Source: Fulvia fulva (lineage: Eukaryota > Ascomycota > Dothideomycetes > Mycosphaerellales > Mycosphaerellaceae). From it: DNA of 64,000 nucleotides. The notes below the pieces were generated by a model. The model saw only the letters and a program-made list of their open reading frames with translations. It was not told where the DNA came from and made no database searches. Below, in pieces: positions 1-11,296 of the stretch. Position 1 is the stretch's first letter, and each line of letters opens with the position of its first letter. Position numbers and translations under genes: made by a program. Where the stretch lies: assembly GCF_020509005.1 (NCBI RefSeq), contig NC_063016.1:248001-312000 (forward strand), read 5' to 3'.

Positions 1-1817
1 TGGGATGGGTTGCGGAAGGGAGTTTATACTTATTTTCTGTCAGAGTGACCATTGGCCAATGTTTCTCAAGCCGTGGAGGTTGAGTGAGTCCATGCGCGAG
101 ATGAAAGCCAAGCCAGTGATCACCTTGGTCGCTTGCCTTGATTCGTAGTAGGTGAAAGTCGTCGTGGACTTGTTGGCATTGAACACTAGCGGAGGGCTCG
201 TGCTGAGGAATAGACTTGTTGACCAGGCGGCAACAATGAAGCTGAGATAGTTGGCGGGGCTTGACCTAGCAGTGGGCGTCCATCTAGACCTGAGAACATG
301 GCGTCCTGACCTGGGAGTGAGATGCCAATACGAGACAGAGGCGTCCCCCATATCAACGGAGGCTCCGTCCACGTGGCGGTCAATCAGCCAGGCTCATACC
401 ACAGGTCTCGATGCCATGCACGAGTGCTGCCAAGATACAGTGATGTATCTGCACTAAGGTATGCTTTCACGGAAGACCCAGGCTGAAAGCAGTATGCTTC
501 AACGTGCGGAGTACCTCGCCGACAAATTGGATGCACACTTGGGTCCCTATACCTAGGCTCCTAGCTTCGAAGACGTCGAATCCGCCCTAGCATTATGTGG
601 AAGAATCATGGGCATGGCCGGACACTCGGCATCGTCGCCAATACTCCAGTGGCTGATTCCAGAGTCGTCCTAGCCACAAAAAGTGTCCGCTCGCAATAGC
701 CGGCTTCCAAGCGATCTCGTATTATCAAAGACAAATGTGATAACATTCAGAATCACGTAGATAGATGAGGTGAAGTCCAAGTCCAGCTGAAGCCCAACAG
801 CCACGACCCACTTGCGTGAATAGAGTTCGAGCAGAATCTAGCGCGCCGAAGTGAGCGCTAAGCTGTGGCTTGTGGCTGTCGTCCACGTGGCGAGCACGGA
901 TCTTCCAAAAGAGCGCTAGAAACGTGGCTGCATCGTGCTACAGGCAGCCCCGAGAAGGAGTCGAGCGTCCTGGAAGAGATTGAGCCAGAGGCGGAGGAAG
1001 CAAGATACCGAGGGGTCTGGGACCCGGGTCTGATATGGCGGCGCATTGAGCATATGCACGAGTGCTGGGTGCAGCATTAGAATGCTCCAATGAGCCTGTA
1101 TGTACTGTTCATGCCTTGCTTAGCCGCTATCGCGCATGGTTACAGCGCACTGTGAAGCCTGCGTCGAGCAGTGCTGACATGATCCTGTCGAGGCGGATGT
1201 TGCTTCGAGGAGCACACCGCACGCGATGCTTACCGAGACGCGACATCTGCATCAAGCGAAGAGCTGTCCAGTCGATGTTTGTGGCTGTTTTGGTGCCAAA
1301 GTTTCGCCCAAAGAGTCTCGGAGCTCGCGCTGGTCATCTGCACACTGCACAGCACTATACCAAGGTTTTGACATGGAGTGAAAGACTCGGATGCTGGATC
1401 CTTGCGATGTCGGTGTTGTTTCGTGGCTGCCACGCTGCGGTCCATGGTGCATACAGTTTCGTGGCTAAGTCTGGCCACGCGACCTGAAGCTTGCCAAGTG
1501 CAAGGCCGGCACGGCCGGTTAGTGAATCGTACAGCGTGTGAGGTGCTGTCGCGATGCGGAGCGAGTCCAATTCATCGAGGAGGCAGTCGAGAAGAAACAA
1601 TGAAGATGTTGATGTTGAAGTGAAGTGAGAAGATCCTAGTTGATGTGCGGACAGGAAGGCTCGAACGTCAGACCAGCAACTCACTTCGCAAGAAAGACTA
1701 GCGTGGAAAAACAAGAACATGGTCTGAAATGTCAAAACAGCTCTGTCGTAGAACATCTCATAACATCGTTACTCATTGCATCAATACACAACATGACGCG
1801 CCACATCGCACCCTTCC
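1..1817. other. No confident gene
   Basis: Unmutated, gene-arm-like sequence with balanced dinucleotides. Several open frames of 60-140 codons exist on both strands (for example 1062-1487 plus and 1355-1756 minus), but they overlap each other, show no recognisable domain, signal peptide or splice structure, and look like chance frames. No tRNA or rRNA was recognised. The left edge could hold part of a gene that lies outside the window. Confidence 0.5.
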
Positions 1818-2651
1818 CTAACTGATAGCATGTTTCCACGCCCCAATATGCCTCACAACACCCGCCATCATAGCCCCCGGACCTGCTCTGCTCGACCGAT
1901 TGCTCTGATGAGCCGCACCAACGCGATCTATCCTCGGCAGTACCAAGCTCTTGTCGTTGAGTACTACCGTCCTGTTGGCAAGGTCGACCTTCATCTCATT
2001 GCTCAAGAAGGTGAACTTGGTATGGGTGTGCACGACAACTTGGGTCTCCACTGCAGTGACCTCAGCAAGGCCGGTGATGCCTTCTGTGATTGTGACAGTC
2101 GGCGTTGAGGTTGCGATTGCGAGAGTTGTGCTGGTTGACTCTGGAATCTCAATGCAGCTGCACGCTGCTTTCACGAGATCTGCCGTCCTTTGTGATCGCT
2201 GAGATCGCCAGTCACGCACCCATTCGAACTTGGGTACTGCCGTGCAGGCAGGGCTTGCGGTCCACAGATCGACTATTGTGGTGCGGGTGCTGGTTTGTGT
2301 GGTTGAGAGGTACTTCGTTGTGGTTGGTATCACCATGCTATTGGTCTCTGTGATTGTCCTGTATGGAAAAGTCAGATCTTGAGCGGAAAGGGTGAGTCTG
2401 GAGTTGACCAACTGTGTGCTTCCTGCCATGGTTGCTGTCACGGTCGACGTGTGCTCCGGCACTTGCAGATACGCCGAGCAGAACGCAGTCGTGTGAGCAG
2501 TCGGGAGCAATGCTGTCATCAAGAAGTTCACAGCTCCGCAGCGAAGTCTGGACATGGCATTGTCGCTGTTGGGAAGAGGGACATCGAGCCTTGAGGCTGC
2601 TGTAGAGCCCGTGACGAGCAGGACTGTTTGGAAGATTGAGGACTTCATCAT
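1818..2651 (-). CDS. Hypothetical secreted Cys/Thr-rich protein
   Basis: A 277-residue frame begins at a Met-Met-Lys start followed by a hydrophobic stretch (about residues 3-17, SIFQTVLLVTG) that looks like a signal peptide ending near STAAS. A Met 12 codons further upstream is in frame, but it would put the hydrophobic core too far from the N-terminus. The mature part has scattered cysteines (LRCG, AFCSAYL, PACT, AACSC) and Thr/Ser-rich stretches (such as TSTVTAT, TSTRTT, ATSTPTVTIT), typical of secreted, possibly O-glycosylated fungal proteins. No enzyme domain is recognised. The last roughly 40 residues, after LVLPRID, are less convincing, so an intron or earlier end is possible. Function unknown; it could be a cell-wall or effector-type protein. 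Confidence 0.55.
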   Translation of the reverse strand: MMKSSIFQTVLLVTGSTAASRLDVPLPNSDNAMSRLRCGAVNFLMTALLPTAHTTAFCSAYLQVPEHTSTVTATMAGSTQLVNSRLTLSAQDLTFPYRTITETNSMVIPTTTKYLSTTQTSTRTTIVDLWTASPACTAVPKFEWVRDWRSQRSQRTADLVKAACSCIEIPESTSTTLAIATSTPTVTITEGITGLAEVTAVETQVVVHTHTKFTFLSNEMKVDLANRTVVLNDKSLVLPRIDRVGAAHQSNRSSRAGPGAMMAGVVRHIGAWKHAIS

Positions 2652-3641
2652 TACGGTGATATGATGAAAGCTGCTCTGGAATGACAAGTTGTGTACAAGA
2701 CCGAAGCAGTGACACTTCTAGTGGAATTCAATCTGTCTATCAATCAATCCAAGCCAGCAGCTTGGAGCTCGATTCGTCGGCTACATGATCATGGTCTCGC
2801 CAAAAAGTTTCTCGACCATCCGCAAGCCACAACATGATACCTCAAGTCAGACCATACCTTAAGCGATACCCGACAATTCGTCCCAAAAAATGTTGCAGCC
2901 ACAACATGCTAGGTATCAGCTGAAGACCGAACGCCACACCCGCCCGCCGAGCATTCACTCTAGGCCCTCTGGTGGCGCAAGCCACGCTACAGCACGTGGT
3001 CAAACCTACACATTCTGTACAGATAGGGCTGCCCTGATCCGATAGAAACGGGTTCTCTCGGTTCTCGTAACTTTTATCGGCTGCATTCGTCGCGGACACC
3101 GCTGCGTGCCATGAGTGCCAAGCATGGTATACGATGCATTGACGAGAACTTACACCAACACACAAAAAACCTACACATTATGGATGCCACATGGCCCGTG
3201 TCCACTTCTCGATACCAGGTTTTTCATATCAGCTAATGTGATTCACACATTGCGGCCACTCCGCGATAGAGGCTTGAGAGCGCACACCGTCTAGACACAG
3301 ATGGTCAGTCCTCGGCTGGAAAGACCACGTCGGCGCATCTAGACCATTCGCTGCACGCATCCGAACAGTCACACCGACCGCGGAGTCAATGATTGGAAAA
3401 GTTGGATGATGAGAAGGATCTGAAGCTCGGCAAAGCAGGCGAGTTGTCGCAGCTAGCTGTCAGTAATGAAGCACAGGAAAACCCTCCCATCAGGCCCATC
3501 TACTCATTCTGCCACCTGACCACGCTGTAATCCCATCATGAGTATCCCTGTCGACAGGACAATGTGTCCAGCTTGTGCGGCCTGCCGCTTGCTGGGAACA
3601 TCTTCTCAGCCGACCAATTGAGCAGGTTCCCATTCATGTAT
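2652..3641. other. Intergenic, no gene seen
   Basis: About 1 kb between two minus-strand genes. It contains the 5' region of the secreted-protein gene and the 3' region of the monooxygenase gene. Only short overlapping chance frames are visible; no RNA gene or repeat was recognised. Confidence 0.5.
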
Positions 3642-4745
3642 CTAGTAGGCCGCAGTACGATCACCCTTGAAGGCCTGCTTGGCCAGCATCTGTTCCTGAC
3701 TGCATTGTCCAGTGGGCAGTTCCAATGGATATGCTCCATCTCCTAGGACCACATCCGGACCTGGTTCAGGATACTTGAGCTCAGCTGTGGAACGCGGCGT
3801 GAAGCAGTCGTTACCATCATCGGCCACGAACATGAGTGGACGATCTTGGAAGGCAATCGCCTCGGAGCTGTCGCGAGTGCTCTTGTCATAATTTGGCGGC
3901 GCGACTCCAGCTGTGACAACTGGGACGACGGCCGTCTGAGTGGTAAAGATCGTGAGAGTGGTGAGCGAACCTGCTGGTGGCAGAGGCGCGGCTTGCTGAG
4001 GGGAGGAGCTGGTAATCTCAACGGCGGCGCAATTCATGTTGAGCTCCTGTTCCTGCACGAGAAGAAGTCGTCAGCTATGATTGCTAAGCTCTCGCATGTT
4101 ACCTTTAACTTACGCGGTTGTACCAGATCCATGAGAAAAGATGGATGCCCGGCTCGATGTCACCCGGCACCTTGAACTCGAAGTTCTGGCCATCAGGGCC
4201 GTTGCCGTTGTCGCGATGAGGACAGTTGCCCATGTAGGAAGTCGCGATGTGAAAGTTCGTGCCGCCATCTGTGGAGAAGCCCACCTGGCAAGAGCCACCG
4301 AAGTGGTTACCGATGCCACTGATATTGAAGTTGGCGATTGCACCGGCCTCCCAAGTCGCGGTAGGGGCGCCATCGGGAGTGCCTGTCTCTACATCAGCAC
4401 GTGCAGCACGAGACAATGTTGAAGTAGCTCACCAAGCAGCTTCTCGTAACCTCGACATGGGTACATCCAGCGAGCGTTCGGACCCGCCTTATCGTAGGGG
4501 AACTCCAAGTACGGATCAGCAGCTGTCTTGCGGTGTGGGTTGTGGGACGCGTTGAAGGGAGCCGGGTAGTCGAGCATCACTACATTTGAACAGATTAGCA
4601 TCGTGTCCCCGATGGAGTCCGGCACGCAGAGTGCATCCAATAGCACGACCTCGAAGGCTGGACTCCCTGCGCTGGTTGGGGACTTACTGTGCGCGCTGCA
4701 GGCAGCGGCGAAAAGGACGCCAACCAGGGCGCGGTTGAAGAGCAT
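3642..4745 (-). CDS. AA11-like lytic polysaccharide monooxygenase, secreted
   Basis: Four exons, read on the minus strand: 4745-4688, 4579-4433, 4388-4114, 4052-3642. The introns (108, 44 and 61 nt) have GTAAGT, GTGAGC and GTAAGT donors and TAG, TAG and CAG acceptors, and the joined frame is 296 codons plus stop. A signal peptide (residues 1-18, ending ACSA) is followed at once by His19, the mature N-terminal copper ligand, in the AA11-like context HMMLDYP. A second histidine lies in NHFGGSCQ (His97). The family-type ending WIWYNREQELNMNCA lies at 155-169. Cysteines at 61, 102, 124 and 168 could pair. AA11 enzymes oxidatively cleave chitin in the cell wall. The first intron falls inside the codon after His19, so the active-site start exists only after splicing. 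The C-terminal roughly 120 residues, Pro/Thr-rich then acidic, are not catalytic and are poorly conserved. Product class is likely; substrate is inferred. Confidence 0.82.
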
Positions 4746-5928
4746 CTTGGATGAGTCGGTCGTTGATTGAAAGAGTGTGTCGAAAGAAAGTGAGTGTCCC
4801 TGAAAGGAGTGGATATCTGTTGCAAAAGAGTGTGGTGGACCGCGAACGAGTGTGTTGTGCGGTGTAGCTGTAGTGAAGATTTCGAATAATCTCTGTTTAG
4901 GGAAGGCAGCACTCGGCCACTTCCGGATTAAGCACATGCAAGGCCGTTGTACATACAGTAACATCAACAGAAAGAGACAAACACTTTTACAACACAGATT
5001 AATCAATTGGAGGTAGTGAATGTGTCTTGTACTTACATATCTGATGTCGTTGCCCTCGCGCAAGCAGAGTCAAGTTTCATGTCAAGCACTGAGAACGAAG
5101 CTGAACCACTCGATCCAAATGTCTCAGATTTTGGAGTTGCACAAGGGACCCCTGTTCCAATGATGCGCAAGGCTTCGTTCCTGCATCTGGTGGTTTGACA
5201 CGCGCATTATGGAAGCGACTGCTATCTCTTGTTGATTCTCTGGATCGCCATCAGTCATCGAGGGTGCGAGGTCGGCTTGCGTGACACTTCCGTGGTCTTC
5301 AATTGCTCTACGGCCGTTTGGCGAGCTGCTGTCGGTCTCGAACAATATGCCTGGGGGCGCAGCCTGCAACGCGAGAGCCGAACTGCGGATGATTACGAGC
5401 TCAAATGAGGCTCAGTCATGTATCAGTGCCCTGTTGTGTATGTGTATCGTACGTGTTGTGTGATGCTCATCGTGATGTTGTCCCTAAGTGTAACAGCACT
5501 TCGCAAACCACCTCTTGTTTGCTATGCCCAGGAGAGGGTGCTAACTGGAACTGTGCACTGTACACTCCCTTCTCTTCAGCCCATCCTTGACTCCAATTAT
5601 TCACCAGTCAAGCGTCCCAGTGCGCGGTTGTGAAGAAGTGAAAGCGAAGAGCATCATGGTAGGAAGATCTGACTCCACTTTATCCCCGCACCATCTCCAT
5701 CACCACGTGCACGCGGCGACATCATCCAAGATCTCGGCGTGTCGGGTCCTCCACTTCTTCGCTCCTTCACTTGTGTTGAGGAGAGAGAAGATCAGATCCT
5801 TGGGGCCTTCGTCTACATTATCAGGCCTTCCTAAGTTGACCTCCACGTCATGAACATGCTGTAGACTCTCTTCCGCGTCGAACGCGTTGCTGCAACTACA
5901 GTCCATCGAAGCCCACCACCTCAACGCC
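4746..5928. other. Divergent intergenic region
   Basis: Spacer between the minus-strand monooxygenase gene and the plus-strand phosphatase gene, so it should hold both promoters. Only short chance frames occur on either strand. No RNA gene, repeat or clear TATA box could be assigned with confidence. Confidence 0.45.
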
Positions 5929-7602
5929 ATGCCACACAACGGCGCACCCTACAACGTCCAACATGCCCTGCGAACCGTCTTCCGCGAAGTCCACCCGAGC
6001 TCACGGGTATTGCCTGGCATCGCTCAACGGCGACACTTCCACGAGTACTTCGTAACGCATCTGCCCTCATCATCACTAGCACCAGACAAGACACATCCCT
6101 CACATCACAAACTCCCGCGATCCGATTCGAAACCGCACCAAGGCCCGTCAGAACGAAGCAATAGGCCGCCGGCGAGCAATCGCGACACCACAATAGTGAG
6201 GATACCTTTGAAGAGTGCAAAACATCACTTTGGAGCGGGCATTAGTCGAGGCAGCAGACCTTACAATGAGGACACATACCAAGCCGGCACGGTTGAGATA
6301 CCTGCGTTTGCCAAGAAGCAACCCATGAGCATCAACCGAAGGCCGAACAGTGATCAGACACAAGGTTCTACCCGGGAGACTGGCGATCCACAAGTATTCT
6401 ACTTTGGTGTCTTCGACGGTCATGGGGGAAATGAGTGCTCGGAGTTCTTGCGCGACCGACTGCATGGCTACATCGAAGAGGCAGCACTTCTATTTGGCAT
6501 GCAAAGCACTTTACAGAAGTCAGATAATCCATCCGAGGACAACGAATACTCAGGTGGGATCATGGGCGAGCAAGATCCCGAAGACCTGCAGAAGACACTG
6601 GTGAGCTCGTGGAAAGAGACTGTCGGAGGCTACTTCAAACGCTTTCGACCCGAACACTTCCCTGCAGTAACCAACGCGGACCAGTCGTCAGCCCAGGACA
6701 ACAGCTCGATCGAGACTGTGCTCGCATATGCCTTCTTGAAGGCCGATCTCGACTTCACCACGGCGCAAGCTGCGAAGCAAAGTGAGAACGCCGCTGGAAA
6801 GCAGGAGCAAACGCTACAGAGCGATCCAGTCATCGACGATAAGCCACTTAACGAGGGTGATATGTTGTTCCATCCGGATCGTCCAGCCTCGCAGAACTTG
6901 AGCAAGCGACCTCCTGCGAAGGGCTCTTCGCCAGATCTAGACAAACCAATCGGTGGCAATTCGCGCTTCAAAGGTGGTTCGACAGCATCCATTGCGTTGG
7001 TTTCAACGCCTACACCGACGCCTTTTTGGCATCCTGCCAGTCCCAGCACGCTCATCGTGGCGCATGTTGGTGACACTAGAGTCTTGCTCTGCAGGACATC
7101 AGATGGCGCGTCCGTTCCGCTTACCATAAACCACCATCCTTCGGCGCCCACCGAGGCACAACGGCTACGACGATATGCAGCTTCTTTCGTGACAGATAGC
7201 TTCGGCGAGGAGCGTGTTCTCGGACTTGCCAACACTCGTGCCTTTGGAGACATTGGCAGCAAGCGTATTGGTGTCTCGGCGGAACCACAACTCACAACGA
7301 TCCAGTTGCCACCAGCTGGTTATGCGTTCATAGTGTTGGTGTCCGATGGTGTCTCGGGACATTTGGAAGACCAGGAAATCGTGGATATTGTGAAGGAAGC
7401 TAGGACACCGGGTCAAGCTGCGAAAGATCTGATTTCCTTTGCTGTTGAGACGGCTGGGGAAGCAGATAATGCGACAGCGCTAGTGGTGCGGTTGGGGGGA
7501 TGGGAGCGGAGAAGTGAGGGCGGAGGTGGAAGTATGGGAACCAAAGAGAGACGTGACTTTAGAAGGCGTGAAGCCGACGATCCCAGGTCGCGACGCCAAT
7601 AA
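5929..7602 (+). CDS. PTC6: PP2C-type Ser/Thr phosphatase, PTC6-like
   Basis: Single-exon frame of 557 residues from the first ATG; the open frame extends a few codons upstream without a Met. The N-terminus is basic and carries the RRHFHEYFVTHLPSSSL block that I associate with fungal PTC6 homologues. This fits mitochondrial targeting. PP2C metal and core motifs appear in order: SRGSRPYNED (106-115), FDGHGG (162-167), GSTAS (350-354), GDTR (381-384), TRAFGD (436-441), SDGV (472-475) and the terminal DNAT (513-516). The metal-binding Asp residues of these motifs are all present. An insertion of about 180 residues between DGHGG and GSTAS is low-complexity and hydrophilic, longer than in minimal PP2Cs. 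Yeast Ptc6 (Aup1) works in mitochondria on pyruvate dehydrogenase and in mitophagy; the same role here is inferred. The C-terminus is Gly/Arg-rich. Confidence 0.85.
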   Translation: MPHNGAPYNVQHALRTVFREVHPSSRVLPGIAQRRHFHEYFVTHLPSSSLAPDKTHPSHHKLPRSDSKPHQGPSERSNRPPASNRDTTIVRIPLKSAKHHFGAGISRGSRPYNEDTYQAGTVEIPAFAKKQPMSINRRPNSDQTQGSTRETGDPQVFYFGVFDGHGGNECSEFLRDRLHGYIEEAALLFGMQSTLQKSDNPSEDNEYSGGIMGEQDPEDLQKTLVSSWKETVGGYFKRFRPEHFPAVTNADQSSAQDNSSIETVLAYAFLKADLDFTTAQAAKQSENAAGKQEQTLQSDPVIDDKPLNEGDMLFHPDRPASQNLSKRPPAKGSSPDLDKPIGGNSRFKGGSTASIALVSTPTPTPFWHPASPSTLIVAHVGDTRVLLCRTSDGASVPLTINHHPSAPTEAQRLRRYAASFVTDSFGEERVLGLANTRAFGDIGSKRIGVSAEPQLTTIQLPPAGYAFIVLVSDGVSGHLEDQEIVDIVKEARTPGQAAKDLISFAVETAGEADNATALVVRLGGWERRSEGGGGSMGTKERRDFRRREADDPRSRRQ

Positions 7603-7689
7603 CCAAGTATCCAAAGCTCTCCTGAAATTCAAGCCAAAATGATCAACTCTCCGACCGAGTTACCTTGCCTCTTCCGGCTCACGATGAGC

Positions 7690-8601
7690 TCAGTCGCTGC
7701 AGGCCCCACAGATGGACTGCCAGTCGCTGGTGCCGCAAGGATAGCACACCGGCTCGACCTTACAGTGCTTGCATTGAAAGCTTGGCTCCTCCTTCGCGTA
7801 CCCGCACTCTCCACAATCATATGCCAGGTCGTCCCAGTATGACTGATATTTATCAGTAACACGTTTAGACTCATCGGCCGCAGGTCTTGCTCGCAAGACG
7901 TCGAACTTCCTGGGCTTGCGATATCTTGGAAAGTCGTCCGCTGGGAGCTTGTGAAGTTCTTGTTCAGATGCATGCTAGCCGCGAATATGCCAGGACACGC
8001 TGCGAGTTCTTCGGCCATGCTGATGTCTTCTCCGTGCTGCAGGCGGTCGACCAGATTGTCGATGATGATCAGGCGGACGGGCGAGTCAGCTCTGACGGCG
8101 TTGTAGCATTGTGCCAGAGTGTGTGCGGAGCAGTTCAGTGCGTCGCCTTGATCCAATACTGCGCACATCCTAGACATCGCGATGTCCTGAAGCTGTGGCA
8201 GGAGGTATTTGTCGCCGAAGGTCCAGATGCGTGCATTGAGGATTAGCTCCTCCTGAAGTTCTTCCTCTGTGAGTTTGTCAGGAGACTCGAACCACAGTTG
8301 GCTCTGGTAGAGGAAGAACTCGAAGGCCTCGAAGACTTCGGGTAGGTCGTCGGGTAGCTCGATTACGCCAGTGGAGCCCTCAATGAAGCGGTCCTCCTTC
8401 AGCGCGTTCTTGAACCACTCCGCTCGAGCACAGAGAAGGTCTTTCGGCATGGCGAACCCGCGCTGCTTCGAATCTGATCCGACACGGATGGTGACTTGCT
8501 CGCTTTTGATCTGTCTGTGTCTCGTGTTAGTCTGATGACCAGGCTGGCGGGGAAGAGGTCGCATGCCTGAGATACTCTGTCATCGGAGACATCTTGGTCA
8601 T
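7690..8601 (-). CDS. BTB/POZ domain protein with Cys-rich C-terminal tail
   Basis: Exon 1 is 8601-8576; a 61-nt intron (8575-8515, donor GTATCT, branch-like CTAAC, acceptor CAG) joins it in frame to exon 2, giving an N-terminus MTKMSPMTEQIKSEQVT. A BTB/POZ core follows (VTIRVGSDSKQRGF, then FKNALKEDRFIEGSTGVIEL and VFEAFEFFLY), the fold of many short fungal BTB proteins that dimerise or bind Cullin-3. Near 7970-8050 the frame changes. Read directly, exon 2 ends without the tail. A 77-nt intron (start at GTCGAC, end at GCTAG) or a frameshift leads into a second frame with KLPADDFPRYRKPRKF and then four CxxC pairs (CGEC, CKHC, CYPC, CGAC), a zinc-ribbon-like tail ending at 7690. The BTB assignment is firm; the exact C-terminal junction is not. 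Confidence 0.7.
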
Positions 8602-9486
8602 TTCGCGCTCCCTCGGCGGTGGTCGTTGATGCGATAGGCAAGGATACAGCTGAACGAAGGGGCTGGAGGTGGCGGTGGACGTAGATAAATGTGGTGATGG
8701 GTCACGCGATGCGTGAAGTGAAGTGACGAGGCAGCAAACGGACTACAATGAGCTCACTGGACCCGGATGGCGGCACGCATGGACAAGATGTGGCCCAAGC
8801 GCGAACATGTGAGACTTCCTGCCATATTCACCTCACTCCAATCATCAATCTGATCTGACCATCTTGACGCTGTCAAATCATACACTGTTTGGTTCGGAAC
8901 TGGGGTCATTCTAGACTGTCAAGCACATCGATAGGATTGCCCCAGCTATGGCTCATGGCTTGGCGTTTGCATATGCATTGGCGGCTGGCATTTTCCTCAC
9001 TTCAGCATCGCAACACATCCCCAATCGCCTGAACTGTAGACACATGTGCTGACGCCGTCTGAAGCTGCACTATTATTGCTGCTACTAAACATACTACTTA
9101 CAGGCCAACGAGATATGCTTAGAAGATTGAGCAGAACGCTCCCGGGGAAGTTATGCCTTATCTGCCTTGCTCGAGACAAGCGGTCAATGCTCCGCTACTC
9201 TAGCAGTATTTTCTTCTGCTTGTACAGCCGGCGGCCCTTAGCGTGTGTGTAATTGTTCCTGCACATCATGTGCTTCGTGACTTCCTCGATATTCCCGTGT
9301 GAGAACCTTGGCGAGTGTGAATCTGAGATACAGAAAAGCTATCCGTACTTCCGTGGGTCCACTCTGCCCTCTCTTCGAGAGTGCCCGTCACCCATTTAAT
9401 AATGGCCTTGGCGGAGGGTCATCTACCTTATAATGGCCGTAAATGACCCGTTATATGGTCGTTATATGAGGTGTTGCATTATCGGT
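8602..9486. other. Gene-arm to transposon transition
   Basis: No gene seen. The left part should hold the promoter of the BTB gene. From about 9380 the sequence has a direct repeat of ATAATGGCC and related TTATAT-rich units, possibly the terminal region of the transposon remnant that starts at 9487. CpA and TpG dinucleotides are still common here, in contrast to what follows. Confidence 0.45.
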
Positions 9487-11296
9487 CATTCATTGATATA
9501 TACAGGGTCATTCTGTGTACCGTAGAGAGGGATATTAGCTATAGCTTGAGAGGACTGGCCATGCTGCTGAGAAGCCGGTGTCTCATCCACCTCTTCAATC
9601 TTCACTAAGCCGTTACTATTGCCCACCACCTTGTACTTATCTGGCCAATATTGAGGTCGTAGATAAGCTGCTGTATACTTGACTTCAAGGGCTTCATCGC
9701 GAGTGTCAGGCTCTAGCTACATAAGGCGATATTGCTGTGGATCGTCTTCGAAATGAGCATCGTCCGGAGTCGCTAGTAGCTTGTTTATATAGCTTAGCCA
9801 ACGCTACTGAAAGGGGCTCTCGATAGGGCACGGCAATCGAATAAGCTAGTGTAGTTGTAGTACTCGCACAGGCCTGAATATATTCACCTTAACGAGCTTG
9901 CCGGTGTAGTGCATCTTTAGCTCCTGTCGGCGCCTTAGAGTCTGTTCAACGATATTGCCGAAGGGATCGCTAGTCTTCGCGATATCTAGTAAGTGCTTAA
10001 ACACCTTTACGCTTTGATAGAAGTTGCGAAGCTGTAGCGGTGTATCTGTAGTACGCTGAAGATGCCGATAAGGGGGGTCTCTTATACTAGGCAATAGAGC
10101 CGCAATATCGTCCTTCGTTGCCAATCTCGTAAAGCAGTTGTTGTAGGTGTATTCGATGCCGAGAGCTACTGACCACGGTGTTGTCTATAGGGGTGTTGTC
10201 TTCACTTTTCCTTTGCCTCGAATAGCAACGTTAAGGGCATGTCGTATCCGGCGGCTATAGGAGAGGTACTTCGAGATAGTATCGGATTGCTGCTTCTTTA
10301 GCAGCGCTTAGGCATTAGTAGCCTTTGTCTTATTAGCCTAACGTATCATATCTCGAGCCTGCTCTACGTGTAACACACCGCCGCGTTGTAGTGCCCTGCC
10401 GCCTAGTGCCTTAGAGCGGTTACGAGCAGCTATCGCTGCCTCTATAAGTGCCAAATCCGATATCGCCATTTCGTACCCTATGGACTGTTTGATGCCGCCC
10501 TTCGCCACGGCGTGCCCTAGTCGTCTAGTGGGTGAACTGAGGTCGTAGTTAGTCTCTAGGCGTTCAAAATAGGCGTCCGCCTATAGCTATAGCTACTGCG
10601 TTGTCGTAGCTATCTCGAATAACTATAGATCGAGTAGTGGGCTCGATAGTATATAAGGAGAGGAAGGATTCCTAGGTGTTTCTTGCTTATTAAGCTCTTT
10701 TCTTCCTCGTTCTTCATCTCTAGCCTACGGCTCTATCTTAAGCAATATTGAATCTTATATTATAAGAGCCTTATATTAAGCCGCCGCCTCTTCTTTAATA
10801 GCACGCTAGTCCTTTAGACTATATACCTCTTAAAGAACTAATAGTACGCGCTTAGGATTAAGCGGGTAGATACTAGCCTTACGGAAGGCAGAACGGATAG
10901 TAGACGGCGTAAAGGTAAGTACGCGGATAGACTCGATTTCCCTTATAAAGTCGGTAATACCGAACTCTAACGTACCGTAGCGACTACTACGGTTAACGGC
11001 CTAACGATAATAGTGCTTATAAGGCTAAAAGATTATAATATCGAGCGGCTATAGAAAGTGACTAGTATACGTAGGTAGGCTAATAACTATAATCTTATAC
11101 TCGCGGGCGTACTTTAAGAACTAATAGAATACGTATAATCCGTAGTTATCGTATACTAGTAATTACCTATTACGAGACAGCCCTTTTTACGAACTACCTC
11201 GTAATATAGTATCGTCGGCCGTACGCCCGCGCGCTAGCGGCCGCTAGTACCCGCTAGCTCGATTTGCGCGACTTTATCTTCTCGCGCTTCTCGCGC
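9487..11296 (-). pseudogene. Fot/pogo-type (DDE_1) transposase remnant
   Basis: Reading the minus strand and passing in-frame stops, 10780-11100 gives a recognisable pogo/Fot transposase segment (YTSHFL-stop-PLD, then YGTLEFGITDFIREIESIR and STIRSAFRKASIYPLNPKRVL). This corresponds to the end of the DDE_1 catalytic domain and the usual IR..GF/YPLxPxxVL block. The frame continues through a basic C-terminal part (IAARNRSKALGGRALQRGG, 10400-10450) to a stop at about 9487. The N-terminal half, including the DNA-binding region and first catalytic residues, is missing: the Gypsy LTR begins at 11297, so truncation by that insertion is likely. Mutation is light at 9487-10640 and heavier beyond. Assignment to the Fot group is fairly sure; the exact family is not. 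Confidence 0.6.

Noticed and set aside
1062..1756. Overlapping open frames of 141 and 133 codons on opposite strands
   Set aside because: No domain, no signal peptide, no splice pattern, and compositions unlike the neighbouring genes; probably chance.
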